The notes under the pieces: model-generated
Seen by the model: only the letters and a program-made list of their open reading frames with translations
The model's database searches: none
Told to the model about the DNA's origin: nothing
Shown: positions 17,007 to 25,546 of the stretch, one piece after another
Numbering within the stretch: position 1 is the stretch's first letter
How the letters are laid out: each line of letters starts with the position of its first letter
Origin: Salinisphaera shabanensis E1L3A
Lineage (GTDB): Bacteria > Pseudomonadota > Gammaproteobacteria > Nevskiales > Salinisphaeraceae
Length of the DNA: 64,000 nucleotides
Direction of reading: 5' to 3'
Assembly (NCBI RefSeq): GCF_000215955.2
Contig: NZ_AFNV02000005.1
Span: 93,203 to 157,202 of the forward strand
Made by a program: the position numbers and the translations under genes

Positions 17007-17777
17007 ATGTCCAAGAATCGCCCCGTCGCTCTGATTACCGGCTCGTCTTCCGGCATTGGTGCGGCCACCGCCCGCCTGCTCGCCGAACGCGGCTACAACG
17101 TGGTCATCAACTATTCACGCAGCGCGGATGCCGCCGAACAGGTCGCCAAAGAATGCGAAGCGCTGGGCGCCGACACGATCGTGCAGCAGGCCAATGTCGC
17201 CGAAGATGCAGACTGTCGTGCGCTGGCCCAGAGCGCGCTCGATCGCTGGGGCCGTATCGATGCGCTGGTCAACAATGCTGGCACGACACGTTTTTGCGCG
17301 CACGAAAATCTCGAAGGCCTGAGCGCCGAAGATTTCCATACACTCTACGGCGTCAATACCATCGGCGCGTTTCAAATGGTGCGCGCGGTGACACCTACGA
17401 TGCAGCAATCCGGCCAGGGCAGCATCGTAAATGTCGCATCCATTGCCGGCGTAATGGGCTTCGGCAGCTCGATCGCCTATGCCGCTTCCAAGGGCGCGCT
17501 GATCACGATGACCAAATCGCTGGCCCGCGCGCTTGGCCCGGCCATTCGCGTGAATGCGGTATGTCCCGGTTTCGTGCGCGGCAGCTGGCTCGCCGAAGGC
17601 CTGGGTGAAAAGCGCTATAACGCGATGATCGCGCGCTTGGAAGCCAATACGCCGCTCGCGCGCGTGTGTACACCGGAAGATGTCGCTGAATCGATCGCCT
17701 ATTTCACAACAGGCGCCGGCATCACAACCGGGGAAACACTACTGCTGGACGGCGGCACCCATCTTGGCCGAATGTAA
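17007..17777 (+). CDS. Short-chain dehydrogenase/reductase
   Basis: Classical SDR of 256 residues. The cofactor motif is TGSSSGIGAATA (TGxxxGxG), with NNAG at VNNAGTTRF. The catalytic Ser is in VNVASIAGVMG and the Tyr-Lys pair in AYAASKGAL, and the C-terminal VNAVCPGFVRG and GETLLLDGG match FabG-like enzymes. The NYSR segment after the second strand suggests NADP(H) preference. The substrate cannot be told. It converges with the FMN oxidase gene, with only a 4-bp gap. Confidence 0.9.
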   Translation: MSKNRPVALITGSSSGIGAATARLLAERGYNVVINYSRSADAAEQVAKECEALGADTIVQQANVAEDADCRALAQSALDRWGRIDALVNNAGTTRFCAHENLEGLSAEDFHTLYGVNTIGAFQMVRAVTPTMQQSGQGSIVNVASIAGVMGFGSSIAYAASKGALITMTKSLARALGPAIRVNAVCPGFVRGSWLAEGLGEKRYNAMIARLEANTPLARVCTPEDVAESIAYFTTGAGITTGETLLLDGGTHLGRM

Positions 17778-17781
17778 GCGC

Positions 17782-18957
17782 CTAATAACGCGTTGACGCC
17801 AATGCAGCGCGTGTAAGCCTGTCGATACGGTCATGACCGGTCAGCGCCAGGGTGAGATCAATATCGGCGAGCAGACGGCGTAGTACCTCGGCCACGCCTT
17901 GTTCGCCGGCACAGGCCAGCCCCCAAGCGAATGGCCGCCCGACGAGCACTGCATCCGCGCCGAGGGCAACGGCCTTGAGCACGTCCGCGCCGCGCCGAAT
18001 GCCGCTATCGAAGAGCACGCTCATATGGTCGCCCACGGCATCGACCACGCCAGCCAACGCGTCGATGGCGGCAATACTGCCGTCGACCTGACGCCCGCCG
18101 TGATTCGATACGATCACACCGTCCATGCCGGCCCGCCGCGCGGCCAGCGCGTCTTCGGGGTGCAACACGCCCTTGAGAATGAGCGGCAGGTTGGTGGCGG
18201 CACGCAGTTTGGCCAGATCCGACCAGCTGCGTTCGGGCGAGGCATAGACCTGGGACCAGTGCTTGACGGTGGCCACCACGTCTTCATCCGGCGCTTTGTC
18301 GAGCCCGGCACAGAACACCGGATCGCTGGTGTAGTTGGCCAACCCCTTGCCCTGTAAAAACGGCAGGTAAGCGCCTTCGAGATCGCGCTCACGCCAGGCT
18401 AGCATCTTGGTATCCAGCGTGATGACAATCGCTTCGTAACCGGCCTTCTCGGCGCGTTGTACGAGGCTGGTCGCCAGCTCGTCGTCGTTGGGCCAGTACA
18501 GCTGATACCAGCCGGTGGTATCACCCAGTTCGCTCTTGACCTGCTCCATCGGATACGACGACACCGTGGACAGAGTCATCGGCACACCGACGTCGGCCGC
18601 GGCGCGCGCGACCGCAAGCTCGGCATCCGGGTGCAGTATTTCCTGTACGCCCAGCGGCGCGAGCATCAGCGGGGTTGCGTGCTTCTTGCCGAGAACCGTC
18701 GTACTCAGATCCCGTTCGCTGACGTCGGTAAGCATGCGCGGAAACAGCGGGTAACGATCAAAGCTGTGGCGGTTGGCCGCCATCGACGCCTCGCCTGCGC
18801 CGCCGGCCACATACCAGTACGCCGCCGGGTCGAGCACTTCGCGCGCCCGCGCTTCCAGATCTTCATAACGCAACGGCAAGATGGGCAATTCGCCCTTGAG
18901 CCCGGCGCTGTAAATACCGAACTGATGATTGCCGTAAGGGGTGTTCGTCCGATCCAC
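17782..18957 (-). CDS. FMN-dependent alpha-hydroxy acid oxidase, lactate 2-monooxygenase-like
   Basis: Cytoplasmic FMN enzyme of the glycolate oxidase/lactate dehydrogenase family, 391 residues. The family pattern is intact: AYWYVAGGAGEASM near the N-terminus, WYQLYWPNDDEL, LKGVLHPEDA (FMN-binding Lys) and SNHGGRQVDG with the catalytic His-Gly-Gly-Arg. The tail carries GADAVLVGRPFAWGLA and LTGHDRIDRL. The length and the AWRERDLEGAYLPFL insertion resemble lactate 2-monooxygenases, which convert L-lactate and oxygen to acetate and carbon dioxide; a simple lactate oxidase cannot be excluded. The start is GTG 18957 with GAGGAG eight bases upstream. Confidence 0.85.
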   Translation of the reverse strand: MDRTNTPYGNHQFGIYSAGLKGELPILPLRYEDLEARAREVLDPAAYWYVAGGAGEASMAANRHSFDRYPLFPRMLTDVSERDLSTTVLGKKHATPLMLAPLGVQEILHPDAELAVARAAADVGVPMTLSTVSSYPMEQVKSELGDTTGWYQLYWPNDDELATSLVQRAEKAGYEAIVITLDTKMLAWRERDLEGAYLPFLQGKGLANYTSDPVFCAGLDKAPDEDVVATVKHWSQVYASPERSWSDLAKLRAATNLPLILKGVLHPEDALAARRAGMDGVIVSNHGGRQVDGSIAAIDALAGVVDAVGDHMSVLFDSGIRRGADVLKAVALGADAVLVGRPFAWGLACAGEQGVAEVLRRLLADIDLTLALTGHDRIDRLTRAALASTRY

Positions 18958-19009
18958 CGGCGTGCTCCTCGATCATTGTTTTATTTCGTATGCACCGGCC
19001 GTTCCATAC

Positions 19010-19035
19010 AAAAACAGCCGGCACAAGGCCGGCTG
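19010..19035 (-). terminator. Intrinsic terminator downstream of zapG
   Basis: An 8-bp perfect stem (CAGCCGGC and complement) with a 5-nt loop is followed on the minus strand by TTTTTG. It lies 57 bp after the zapG stop and just upstream of the lactate oxidase start, so it ends zapG transcription. Confidence 0.8.
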
Positions 19036-19058
19036 AATCAGAACAGCATTTCGTTTTT

Positions 19059-19085
19059 CACGCAAGCGCGCAGCGCGCCTGCGTG
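19059..19085. repeat. Second GC-rich hairpin next to the zapG stop
   Basis: CACGCA and TGCGTG form a 6-bp outer stem around an inner alternating GC segment able to pair partly. It sits 7 bp from the zapG stop codon, in tandem with the intrinsic terminator at 19010-19035. A T-run precedes it on the plus strand. It is probably part of the same transcript end. Confidence 0.45.
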
Positions 19086-19091
19086 AGGCAG

Positions 19092-19790
19092 CTATTCGAG
19101 GCCGTAGCGCTTGCCGTCCTTTCCTTTCTGTTCCTTATTCCAGGGTCGGTCGTTGGAGGAATCACTGTTCATCACGGTAGCGCGATTGGGCGCGTCCTTA
19201 GCCTCGGCTTTTGCGGCTTCACCAGCTTTATCATCAGCCTTTACCTGGGTACCGGCGGCCCCAGCTTTATCGCTGGTTTTGGCCTGAGTGCCAGCGGCTT
19301 CAGCCGTCTTTGCCGGCTCCGACGGTTGCGTGTCGGCCGGGGTGGCGCGCTGACCCGTACTCTCGGCCGCCGCAGCCGCCGGCTTCGCTTCGGCCGTGCT
19401 TTTGGCGCTTTTATCGCCACCCTGCTTGGATTGCGCTGCCTGCGTATTTGTCGACGACTTGTCGACCGAGGTGTCGCGCGTAATCGCTTCCGGGGCGGGC
19501 GGCGGGGTCACGAGCTTCTCGGGATGCATCTCCGCGAGTTTTTCGGCGCCATCCGCCATGTGCTGATACATATCGCGATAGTCATCGACCATGCGGGACA
19601 TGATCGCCGACGTCTGCTCGAAGTGCTCACGCACGTCGTTCTTGTAGCTGTCGTGCTTTTCCGTGGCCTCCTTCATGGCGACGGATTTCTTGCCACCGAA
19701 ACGGCTACCGAGGAAGTAACCAACGATGAGCGCAACGACGGCGCACACGACAACGATCAGAATGAATGCGATAGGGCTCAGATTGGCCAT
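19092..19790 (-). CDS. zapG: ZapG/YhcB-like (DUF1043) inner-membrane protein with long low-complexity tail
   Basis: Inner-membrane protein linked to cell division and envelope growth in gammaproteobacteria. The N-terminal helix (FILIVVVCAVVALIVGYFLG) is followed by the DUF1043 core (VREHFEQTSAIMSRMVDDYR, DMYQHMADGAEKL), which matches E. coli ZapG. From about residue 90 to 232 the protein is an Ala/Lys/Thr/Asp-rich low-complexity tail (repeated TQAK, DKAGAAGTQ, EAAKAEAKDA) ending in KGKDGKRYGLE. The family is usually about 130 residues, so the tail roughly doubles it. Confidence 0.85.
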   Translation of the reverse strand: MANLSPIAFILIVVVCAVVALIVGYFLGSRFGGKKSVAMKEATEKHDSYKNDVREHFEQTSAIMSRMVDDYRDMYQHMADGAEKLAEMHPEKLVTPPPAPEAITRDTSVDKSSTNTQAAQSKQGGDKSAKSTAEAKPAAAAAESTGQRATPADTQPSEPAKTAEAAGTQAKTSDKAGAAGTQVKADDKAGEAAKAEAKDAPNRATVMNSDSSNDRPWNKEQKGKDGKRYGLE

Positions 19791-20028
19791 GAAGCGGTTT
19801 CTCCCGGTGCAAAGCGTAAATCGTACTTGCGCCCATACTGTGTCGTCGCGCCGCTAACGGCAAGTCATCGCCATGCAACCTTGGTCGGGGTTCAGCGGTG
19901 GACACAACATGACTTTCCATAGCGGGACCCGTTAAATGCGGGCGCGTCGCAGGCAGGACGCAAGCCCACCGCTGCACGCCGATTGAGCGCCAGCGATGGG
20001 CCTGTTTCAGTCGGGGCGTTGCGGCATA

Positions 20029-20442
20029 TCAGCCCAACAGGCGGCGGTATTCCTTGAGCATGCAGCGGTCCATGACCACCTCGATGCCGGCGTCCACGGC
20101 CTTCTGCGCGGCTTCGTGGTGAATCACGCCTTCCTGGAGCCAGAGCGTGCGCACCCCACGTTCGATGCAGGCATCCACGATCTGGGGCACATGCTCAGAC
20201 GCGCGAAACACATCGACCACGTCGACCATGCCGGTCACGTGCCTCAAGTCCGGAAATGCATTCTCGCCAAGTACCTTGTCTTCGTTCGGATTGACCGGAA
20301 CGATATCGAAGCCTTCGCTCTGCAATGCCTCGGCAACACCATACGACGCTCGATCGGGATTGGAGGACAGGCCAATCACAGCCACGCGCCGCGTCTGCGT
20401 CAGGATCTCTCGGATACGGCTATCTTCAGTGATTATCGACAT
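20029..20442 (-). CDS. CoA-binding domain protein, YccU family
   Basis: Small 137-residue protein made of one CoA_binding_2 Rossmann domain. RRVAVIGLSSNPDRASYGVA opens the nucleotide-binding fold, followed by IVPVNPNEDKVLGE, VVDVFRASEHVPQIV and LWLQEGVIHHEA, with a C-terminal MDRCMLKEYRRL. These segments match the E. coli YccU group, whose exact role is unknown. It starts at ATG 20442, nine bases after the lipoprotein gene stop, so the two are probably co-transcribed. Confidence 0.92.
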   Translation of the reverse strand: MSIITEDSRIREILTQTRRVAVIGLSSNPDRASYGVAEALQSEGFDIVPVNPNEDKVLGENAFPDLRHVTGMVDVVDVFRASEHVPQIVDACIERGVRTLWLQEGVIHHEAAQKAVDAGIEVVMDRCMLKEYRRLLG

Positions 20443-20451
20443 CGGGTTGAA

Positions 20452-21294
20452 CTAGGAAGCGGAATTGAAGTTGTCGGTCACCCGATCGCTGGCCGCGGCC
20501 AACGTATCGATGATCGCTTTCTTGAGCGCCTGGTTGGTCCAGATCAGTTCAGGCTGGCCCTGGAGTGCCGCGTATTCACTCAGCGTGCTGTCCTCGACAT
20601 TGCGATAGACGAACAACAGCATCAGCGGCACGCGCTGCTCCAGTTTGGCCGAAATATTGGTGCGCGTTTCTGCCACCATCTGTTCGACACGGCTGTTCTC
20701 GACCTGGTACTCGGCGGCCGAGGCCGCGTTGCGCGCACGAATCATGGCTTCGAGCAGGGTGACGTTGAACTCGGTCTGCAACTGGACCACCTGCATGTTC
20801 TCGGCCAGCAGATCGATCTGCCGCAACCGCTGTTTGCGGTCGTCGGTCGCGGGCTGATCGACGAACGCCTTGAAGTTGTCAGCGAAGTTCGGATCACCCG
20901 TGGCCGATTCCAAACCGATCATGCGTGTAGCCAGCGGTGTGTGCAGGGCATCGGCCGCTACCGTCAGCGACCGCTGCTGGTCGTCTTCGGCCGCTGCGTC
21001 CCGCAGACGGTCGAGCACATCCTGCTGCAGCGTTTGCGGATCGTAGGCTTCGTAGACCGCGTCGCGTAGCGCGCTGCGCGTCGCGGTGTCCACGTCCTCG
21101 GGCAGATTCTGATTGAGCGACTGGGTCACGGCCGGCGCGGCCTGCGCAAGCAGGTCCGGCACGTCATACGCAGCCATGACACGGTCGGCGGCGCTTTCCT
21201 GCGCGGCTCTGTCGGCCGGGCCGGTCGCACAACCGGCCAACACGGCAGCAGTCATCAATACGCCAATAAGATAGGATTTCGCTTGCGGTTTCAC
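20452..21294 (-). CDS. Predicted outer-membrane or periplasmic lipoprotein, unknown function
   Basis: The 280-residue protein begins with a lipoprotein signal (IGVLMTAAVLAGC, lipobox LAGC with Cys about residue 22). The rest is acidic and predominantly helical, including a long heptad-like region (QIDLLAENMQVVQLQTEFNV) and repeated Ala/Asp-rich helices. It weakly resembles DUF2059-type proteins in the segments around YEAYDPQTLQQ and YSEYAAL-type endings, but I would not name it. The start is GTG 21294 with AGGTGA upstream, and it diverges from the metalloprotease-like gene with 14 bp between them. Confidence 0.8.
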   Translation of the reverse strand: MKPQAKSYLIGVLMTAAVLAGCATGPADRAAQESAADRVMAAYDVPDLLAQAAPAVTQSLNQNLPEDVDTATRSALRDAVYEAYDPQTLQQDVLDRLRDAAAEDDQQRSLTVAADALHTPLATRMIGLESATGDPNFADNFKAFVDQPATDDRKQRLRQIDLLAENMQVVQLQTEFNVTLLEAMIRARNAASAAEYQVENSRVEQMVAETRTNISAKLEQRVPLMLLFVYRNVEDSTLSEYAALQGQPELIWTNQALKKAIIDTLAAASDRVTDNFNSAS

Positions 21295-21308
21295 GTTTCA
21301 CCTGTGCA

Positions 21309-21851
21309 TTGAGCAATTTGCATACTGTACGCCAAAGCCCCGACCCCGTGCCCGTAACGCAAGGCGTGCTCGCTGTCGAAGCGCTGGGTTTCGACACTCT
21401 TGGCTCGTTTTTCGCCCGCCTGGGTCTGACCCTTGCGCGTGTAAATCCCGGCCAAAGTATCCCCGGCAGCTTCTGGGGCGACGAGGAAGCCGGCCTGATC
21501 GGCGACACGATCTACGTGCGCGACGACACGCCGGTCCACTCGGCCATGCATGAGGCCGGCCACTATGTGTGTATGGACCAGACGCGACGCGACGGCCTGC
21601 ATACCAACGCCGGCGGCACCTACGACGAGGAAAACGCGGTTTGCTATTGGCAGATCCTTGCCAGCGCGCATCTCGACGGTATGGACCACGAGCGCATGTG
21701 TGCCGATATGGATCGCTGGGGCTATACGTTTCGTCTGGGCAGCGCCGCCGCTTGGTTTGCGCAAGACGCCGAAGACGCGCACGCCTGGCTCGTATCCGCC
21801 GGCCTGATCGATGCCGAGAGCGGCGCGCTCATTATTGGCGTACGCCACTGA
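21309..21851 (+). CDS. HExxH-like (HEAGH) putative zinc-binding protein, unknown family
   Basis: I do not recognise a named family. The protein (up to 180 residues) contains HSAMHEAGHYVCMD, an HExxH zinc-protease-type motif, followed by a conserved-looking acidic/aromatic stretch (YDEENAVCYWQI, HERMCADMDRWGY). The motif suggests a soluble zinc metallopeptidase or a degenerate relative. There is no signal peptide. The start is uncertain: TTG 21309 begins the open frame without a ribosome site, and GTG 21348 is an alternative. It is divergent from the lipoprotein gene and converges on gpmA. Confidence 0.7.
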   Translation: MSNLHTVRQSPDPVPVTQGVLAVEALGFDTLGSFFARLGLTLARVNPGQSIPGSFWGDEEAGLIGDTIYVRDDTPVHSAMHEAGHYVCMDQTRRDGLHTNAGGTYDEENAVCYWQILASAHLDGMDHERMCADMDRWGYTFRLGSAAAWFAQDAEDAHAWLVSAGLIDAESGALIIGVRH

Positions 21852-21865
21852 GCGCGCGTAAGAAG

Positions 21866-21918
21866 CTCTGATCTATCCATACAAAGCGCCGGCGTAACCG
21901 GAGGCGAATAGATCAGAG
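21866..21918. repeat. 11-bp inverted repeat spanning the gpmA stop codon
   Basis: CTCTGATCTAT (21866-21876) and its exact complement (21908-21918) flank a 31-nt interval between two convergent genes, and the right arm includes the gpmA stop. It could act as a bidirectional end signal, though no U-run is visible. Confidence 0.45.
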
Positions 21919-22674
21919 GTTCCCCAACTTCGACTTCGCCTGATCAGCCACCGCTTTCGCGGCCGCCTCGGCCGCGTCGGCGTCGCCGAGGTAACGCGAC
22001 TCGATGACGTTGAGTTCGCCGTCGAGCGTGTACAGCTGCGGAATACCGGTCGGGATGTTCACGCCGGTGATCACATCGTCGGCGATGCCGTCGAGATACT
22101 TCACCAGCGCGCGCAGGCTGTTGCCGTGCGCCGTGACCAGTACCGTTTCGCCCGCCTTCAGGCGCGGCGCGATCGCGTCGTGCCAGTACGGGAGCACCCG
22201 CTCAAGCGTGAGCGCGAGCGATTCGGTGCCGGGCAGTACGCGTGCGTCCAGATGCCGATAGCGCACGTCGTTGCGCGGATGGCCCGGATCGTCAGCGGCC
22301 ATTTCCGGCGGCGGAATATCGTAGCTGCGGCGCCAGATATGCACCTGCTCCTCGCCGTGCTTGGCCGCGGTTTCGGCCTTGTCGAGGCCTTGCAGACCGC
22401 CGTAGTGGCGTTCATTCAAGCGCCAGTGGCGGACCACATCGACCCACGGCTGCTCCAGCTCTTCGAGCGCAAGCCACATCGTCTTGATCGCGCGCTGAAG
22501 CATCGACGTGAACACGATATCGAACCGAATACCTTCTTCGGCGAGCAGTCGACCGGCGGCACGCGCCTCGGCCCGGCCTTGGTCAGTGAGATCAACGTCG
22601 ACCCAGCCGGTGAATCGATTTTCGAGGTTCCACTGGCTCTGGCCGTGGCGTAGCAGTACGAGCTTGCCGGGCAT
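21913..22674 (-). CDS. gpmA: 2,3-bisphosphoglycerate-dependent phosphoglycerate mutase
   Basis: Glycolytic enzyme interconverting 3- and 2-phosphoglycerate. The 253-residue product starts [20 protein letters not shown] with phospho-acceptor His in the RHG motif (H10). [16 protein letters not shown] and the second catalytic His ([15 protein letters not shown]) follow. ATG 22674 is preceded by AAGGAG; a longer frame from 22707 lacks support. The C-terminal Ala-rich tail ([19 protein letters not shown]) extends a little beyond the E. coli enzyme. Confidence 0.96.
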   Translation of the reverse strand: MPGKLVLLRHGQSQWNLENRFTGWVDVDLTDQGRAEARAAGRLLAEEGIRFDIVFTSMLQRAIKTMWLALEELEQPWVDVVRHWRLNERHYGGLQGLDKAETAAKHGEEQVHIWRRSYDIPPPEMAADDPGHPRNDVRYRHLDARVLPGTESLALTLERVLPYWHDAIAPRLKAGETVLVTAHGNSLRALVKYLDGIADDVITGVNIPTGIPQLYTLDGELNVIESRYLGDADAAEAAAKAVADQAKSKLGNL

Positions 22675-22724
22675 CGTTTCTCCTTGTTCTGGTCGGCCGG
22701 CGCCCAACCGACGCCGGGGAACGA

Positions 22725-23135
22725 TCAGCTGCCCGGTTCGGCCCAGCTGATCCGAAGATCGTGTTGTATCCCGAATTCACGGGCGGCGTCGATATCCTTG
22801 CCCATATAGATATCGATCTTGTTGCTCCAACGGCTGTTCATTTTGTCGCGTACAACATAGACGCCGGGCATGCCTTCGATCTTAACGCGAGCGCCATGAG
22901 TCAGCCCTTGCCGGATCAAATCACGAGAGACAGCAATGGCGCGCATCCCTGGGCGCAGTTCATCGCCCCATGCAGCGATCGACGGCTTCTTGGCCGTTGT
23001 CTGCCAAGGCACGGAATTATACGCTGTAGCCGACACGCTCAGCTCTTTCCATTCGACCGATTCGGCCGCGGCTGTAGAGAGTGACGCGCACAACAGTACG
23101 AGCACGCTTATCGTTGTTATGACAAAACGACGCAT
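22725..23135 (-). CDS. Exported 3D-domain protein (RlpA/MltA-like beta-barrel fold)
   Basis: The 136-residue protein has a signal peptide ([21 protein letters not shown]) and one 3D domain with the three Asp positions in the pattern IAVSRDL, YVVRDKM and KIDIYMG, followed by AREFGIQ. 3D domains occur in cell-wall hydrolases and lytic transglycosylases (MltA, YuiC). Here the domain stands alone, as in short secreted peptidoglycan-active proteins. ATG 23135 was chosen over an upstream start at 23174, because it begins the signal peptide. It lies 50 bp upstream of gpmA. Confidence 0.82.
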   Translation of the reverse strand: MRRFVITTISVLVLLCASLSTAAAESVEWKELSVSATAYNSVPWQTTAKKPSIAAWGDELRPGMRAIAVSRDLIRQGLTHGARVKIEGMPGVYVVRDKMNSRWSNKIDIYMGKDIDAAREFGIQHDLRISWAEPGS

Positions 23136-23182
23136 GAAAACGTAGGCGACTAAATTAAGCCGCGCAGGATACACTGCCTAGC

Positions 23183-24061
23183 TTAACGTGGGCTGTCCGA
23201 GACGACTTTTTTCACGAACGCTGCAAAGTCATCAAGCTCGCTGCCGGTCGAACGCAACGGCGCCGCAAGCGGCGCGACCAGCCCAATATGACTGGTTTTG
23301 GGATAGATTTCCAATTCGACCGTTCCGCCCACATCATTCATGCGCGCGGCCATGTTTCGGCTGTTTTTCGGATACACCGTCGTGTCTGCCGCACCGTGCA
23401 TGAGCAGCATCGGCGGCTCGTCGCCGTCGACGAACTCGATCGGCTGACTTTCAGGCCAGCTGCTGCGCGGCGCGAAAATCTCCTGCAGCACCGGGTCGCG
23501 TATCGGCAGGAAATCATACGGCCCGGCCATGCCGACAAAGCCGGCCAGGTCCGTGATCGATGAGCCAGCCGCGTTTAGATAACGCCCGTCCGTGGCGAGC
23601 ATGGCCGCGATATGCGCGCCTGCCGAATGCCCTGACACGAACAGATGCGTTGGGTCGCCGCCATAGTCGACCGCATGATTTTGCGCCCAGGCAACGGCCC
23701 TGGCCCCATCTTCCACAAATCCGGGAAACGTGGTTTCCGGATAGAGACGGTAATCGGGCAATACGGCAATGAAGCCACGCGAAGCCAGGGCCTGCCCCAC
23801 AAAACGATAGCCGTTCTTGTCGCCGCTCTGCCAGCTGCCGCCATAGAAGAACACGACGACCGGCGCGCCAGCGGCGTGTTCGTTGGGCACATAGACATCG
23901 AGCGTCTGGCGCTCGAGATCGCCATAGGCAATATCCGCATGCCGCTCGTAGCCCCAGCGCGGGGTCAGCGCATTGGCCCAGAACTGACCCGAACAGGCGG
24001 TGGCCAATAGCGAGATCGCACCCATCAGCAACGCACCAGCGGTCCGCGTACCACGCCTCAC
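23183..24061 (-). CDS. Lipoprotein alpha/beta hydrolase (esterase/lipase-like)
   Basis: The 292-residue protein has a lipoprotein signal ([13 protein letters not shown], lipobox LATAC), so it is probably anchored in the envelope. The alpha/beta hydrolase core has an HGG-like oxyanion segment ([16 protein letters not shown]), nucleophile elbow GHSAGAH, acid region ([11 protein letters not shown]) and catalytic His (KTSHIGLV). This resembles carboxylesterases of the BD-FAE/ATP-independent lipase type. The start is GTG 24061 in a GTGA overlap with the gorA stop, so translation is coupled. The substrate is not predictable. Confidence 0.87.
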   Translation of the reverse strand: MRRGTRTAGALLMGAISLLATACSGQFWANALTPRWGYERHADIAYGDLERQTLDVYVPNEHAAGAPVVVFFYGGSWQSGDKNGYRFVGQALASRGFIAVLPDYRLYPETTFPGFVEDGARAVAWAQNHAVDYGGDPTHLFVSGHSAGAHIAAMLATDGRYLNAAGSSITDLAGFVGMAGPYDFLPIRDPVLQEIFAPRSSWPESQPIEFVDGDEPPMLLMHGAADTTVYPKNSRNMAARMNDVGGTVELEIYPKTSHIGLVAPLAAPLRSTGSELDDFAAFVKKVVSDSPR

Positions 24062-25404
24062 GTCATGGTGACGAATTCTTCCGCACTAGTCGGATGAATC
24101 GCCACGGTATCGTCGAAATCGGTCTTGGTCGCGCCCATTTTCACGGCGACCGCAAAGCCCTGCAGCATCTCGTCGGCGCCATCGCCAATCACATGCGCGC
24201 CGACGATTTTTTCGTCATCGCCCACGCATACGAGCTTCATATCGCTGGGGATCTTGTGTTCGAGCACGCCGTGATACAGCGCGACATAGTGGCTGGTGTA
24301 GATCTTCACCGCATCGTCGCCGTACTGCGCGCGGGCATCCGCTTCGGAAAGGCCGACACTGCCGATGGGCGGGTGCGTGAACACCACGGTCGGGATGTTG
24401 TGGTAATCGAGCTTGCGATCCGGCTGGCCGCCAAACAAACGGTCCGACAGCCGTCGGCCCGCGGCGATGGCGACCGGGGTGAGCTCGATCGCGCCGGTGA
24501 CGTCGCCCAGCGCATGCACGCCGTCGATGGACGTGTCCTGCCATTCGTCCACGACGGTCGTGCCGTCGGACGCCAGCGCCACGCCTGAAGCCTCTATATC
24601 GAGATTATCGGTATTCGGCAGCCGTCCGATCGCCCAGATGAGCTTATCGACGGTCACCGAACCGCCGTCTTCGAAGTCGACCCGGATCTGCTCGCCGGCT
24701 TCGCTGAGCTCGGCGGCACTGCGATGCATCTGTACATCGATACCGGCGTCTTTCATGCGTTCGATGAGCGTATTGCCCAGCATCGAATCGAACTCCTTGA
24801 TGACATGGTCCTTTCGCAGCAGCAGCTTGACCTCGCTGCCGAGCGCATTGAGCACGCCCGCAAGTTCCACCGCGATATAACCGCTGCCCACGATCGCCAC
24901 GCTGTCCGGGCGTTCGCGCCAGGTAAAGAAGCCGTCCGAGTCGGTGCCCAGGGCCGCGCCGGGGATATCCGGCCAGTGCGGCTTGCCGCCGGTGGCAATC
25001 ACCACATGTTCGGCTTCGAGCTCGCGCTCGCCGACGGCAATCCGGCGCTCGCCGACAAAACGCGCATCGCCGGCAATGAACTCGACCTCGTCCTTGTCGA
25101 GATTGCGCGCGTAAATGCCGTTGAGACGCTGGATATAGGTTTCGCGGTTATCGACGAGTTTGGCCCAGTCGTGCTCGGGCACGCCGGTGGCGAAGCCATA
25201 GTGCGTCGCATCGCGCGCGTGCTGGGCGAATTCCGCCGCATGCCACATAACCTTCTTCGGCACACAGCCCACGTTTACGCAGGTGCCGCCGAGCCGGCCG
25301 CGCTCGATCAACGCCACTTTCTTGCCATAACTGGCCGCCCGGCGCGCGGTCGCCATGCCGCCGCTGCCACCGCCGATTACGACCAGATCGAAATGTTCAC
25401 TCAT
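24058..25404 (-). CDS. gorA: Glutathione-disulfide reductase
   Basis: NADPH-dependent flavoenzyme that reduces oxidised glutathione in the cytoplasm. The 448-residue protein has an FAD motif ([15 protein letters not shown]), the redox-active disulfide [13 protein letters not shown] (C42 and C47), an NAD(P)H motif ([17 protein letters not shown]), and the dimer interface end with catalytic His-Glu ([13 protein letters not shown]). Length and motif order match bacterial GorA rather than dihydrolipoamide dehydrogenase. It is the first gene of a unit with the coupled hydrolase lipoprotein. Confidence 0.95.
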   Translation of the reverse strand: MSEHFDLVVIGGGSGGMATARRAASYGKKVALIERGRLGGTCVNVGCVPKKVMWHAAEFAQHARDATHYGFATGVPEHDWAKLVDNRETYIQRLNGIYARNLDKDEVEFIAGDARFVGERRIAVGERELEAEHVVIATGGKPHWPDIPGAALGTDSDGFFTWRERPDSVAIVGSGYIAVELAGVLNALGSEVKLLLRKDHVIKEFDSMLGNTLIERMKDAGIDVQMHRSAAELSEAGEQIRVDFEDGGSVTVDKLIWAIGRLPNTDNLDIEASGVALASDGTTVVDEWQDTSIDGVHALGDVTGAIELTPVAIAAGRRLSDRLFGGQPDRKLDYHNIPTVVFTHPPIGSVGLSEADARAQYGDDAVKIYTSHYVALYHGVLEHKIPSDMKLVCVGDDEKIVGAHVIGDGADEMLQGFAVAVKMGATKTDFDDTVAIHPTSAEEFVTMT

Positions 25405-25546
25405 AATCGTTCGCTCACCATATGATGGTGCCCATTGTATTCACCGCAACGCGGTACGTCGTCGCACGCTCTTGATCGCGCGACGGCGGACCGCACATTC
25501 GCTGCTACTGACGGCGCCGCAGCGCCCGCTTCGTTTTCCATACGAG

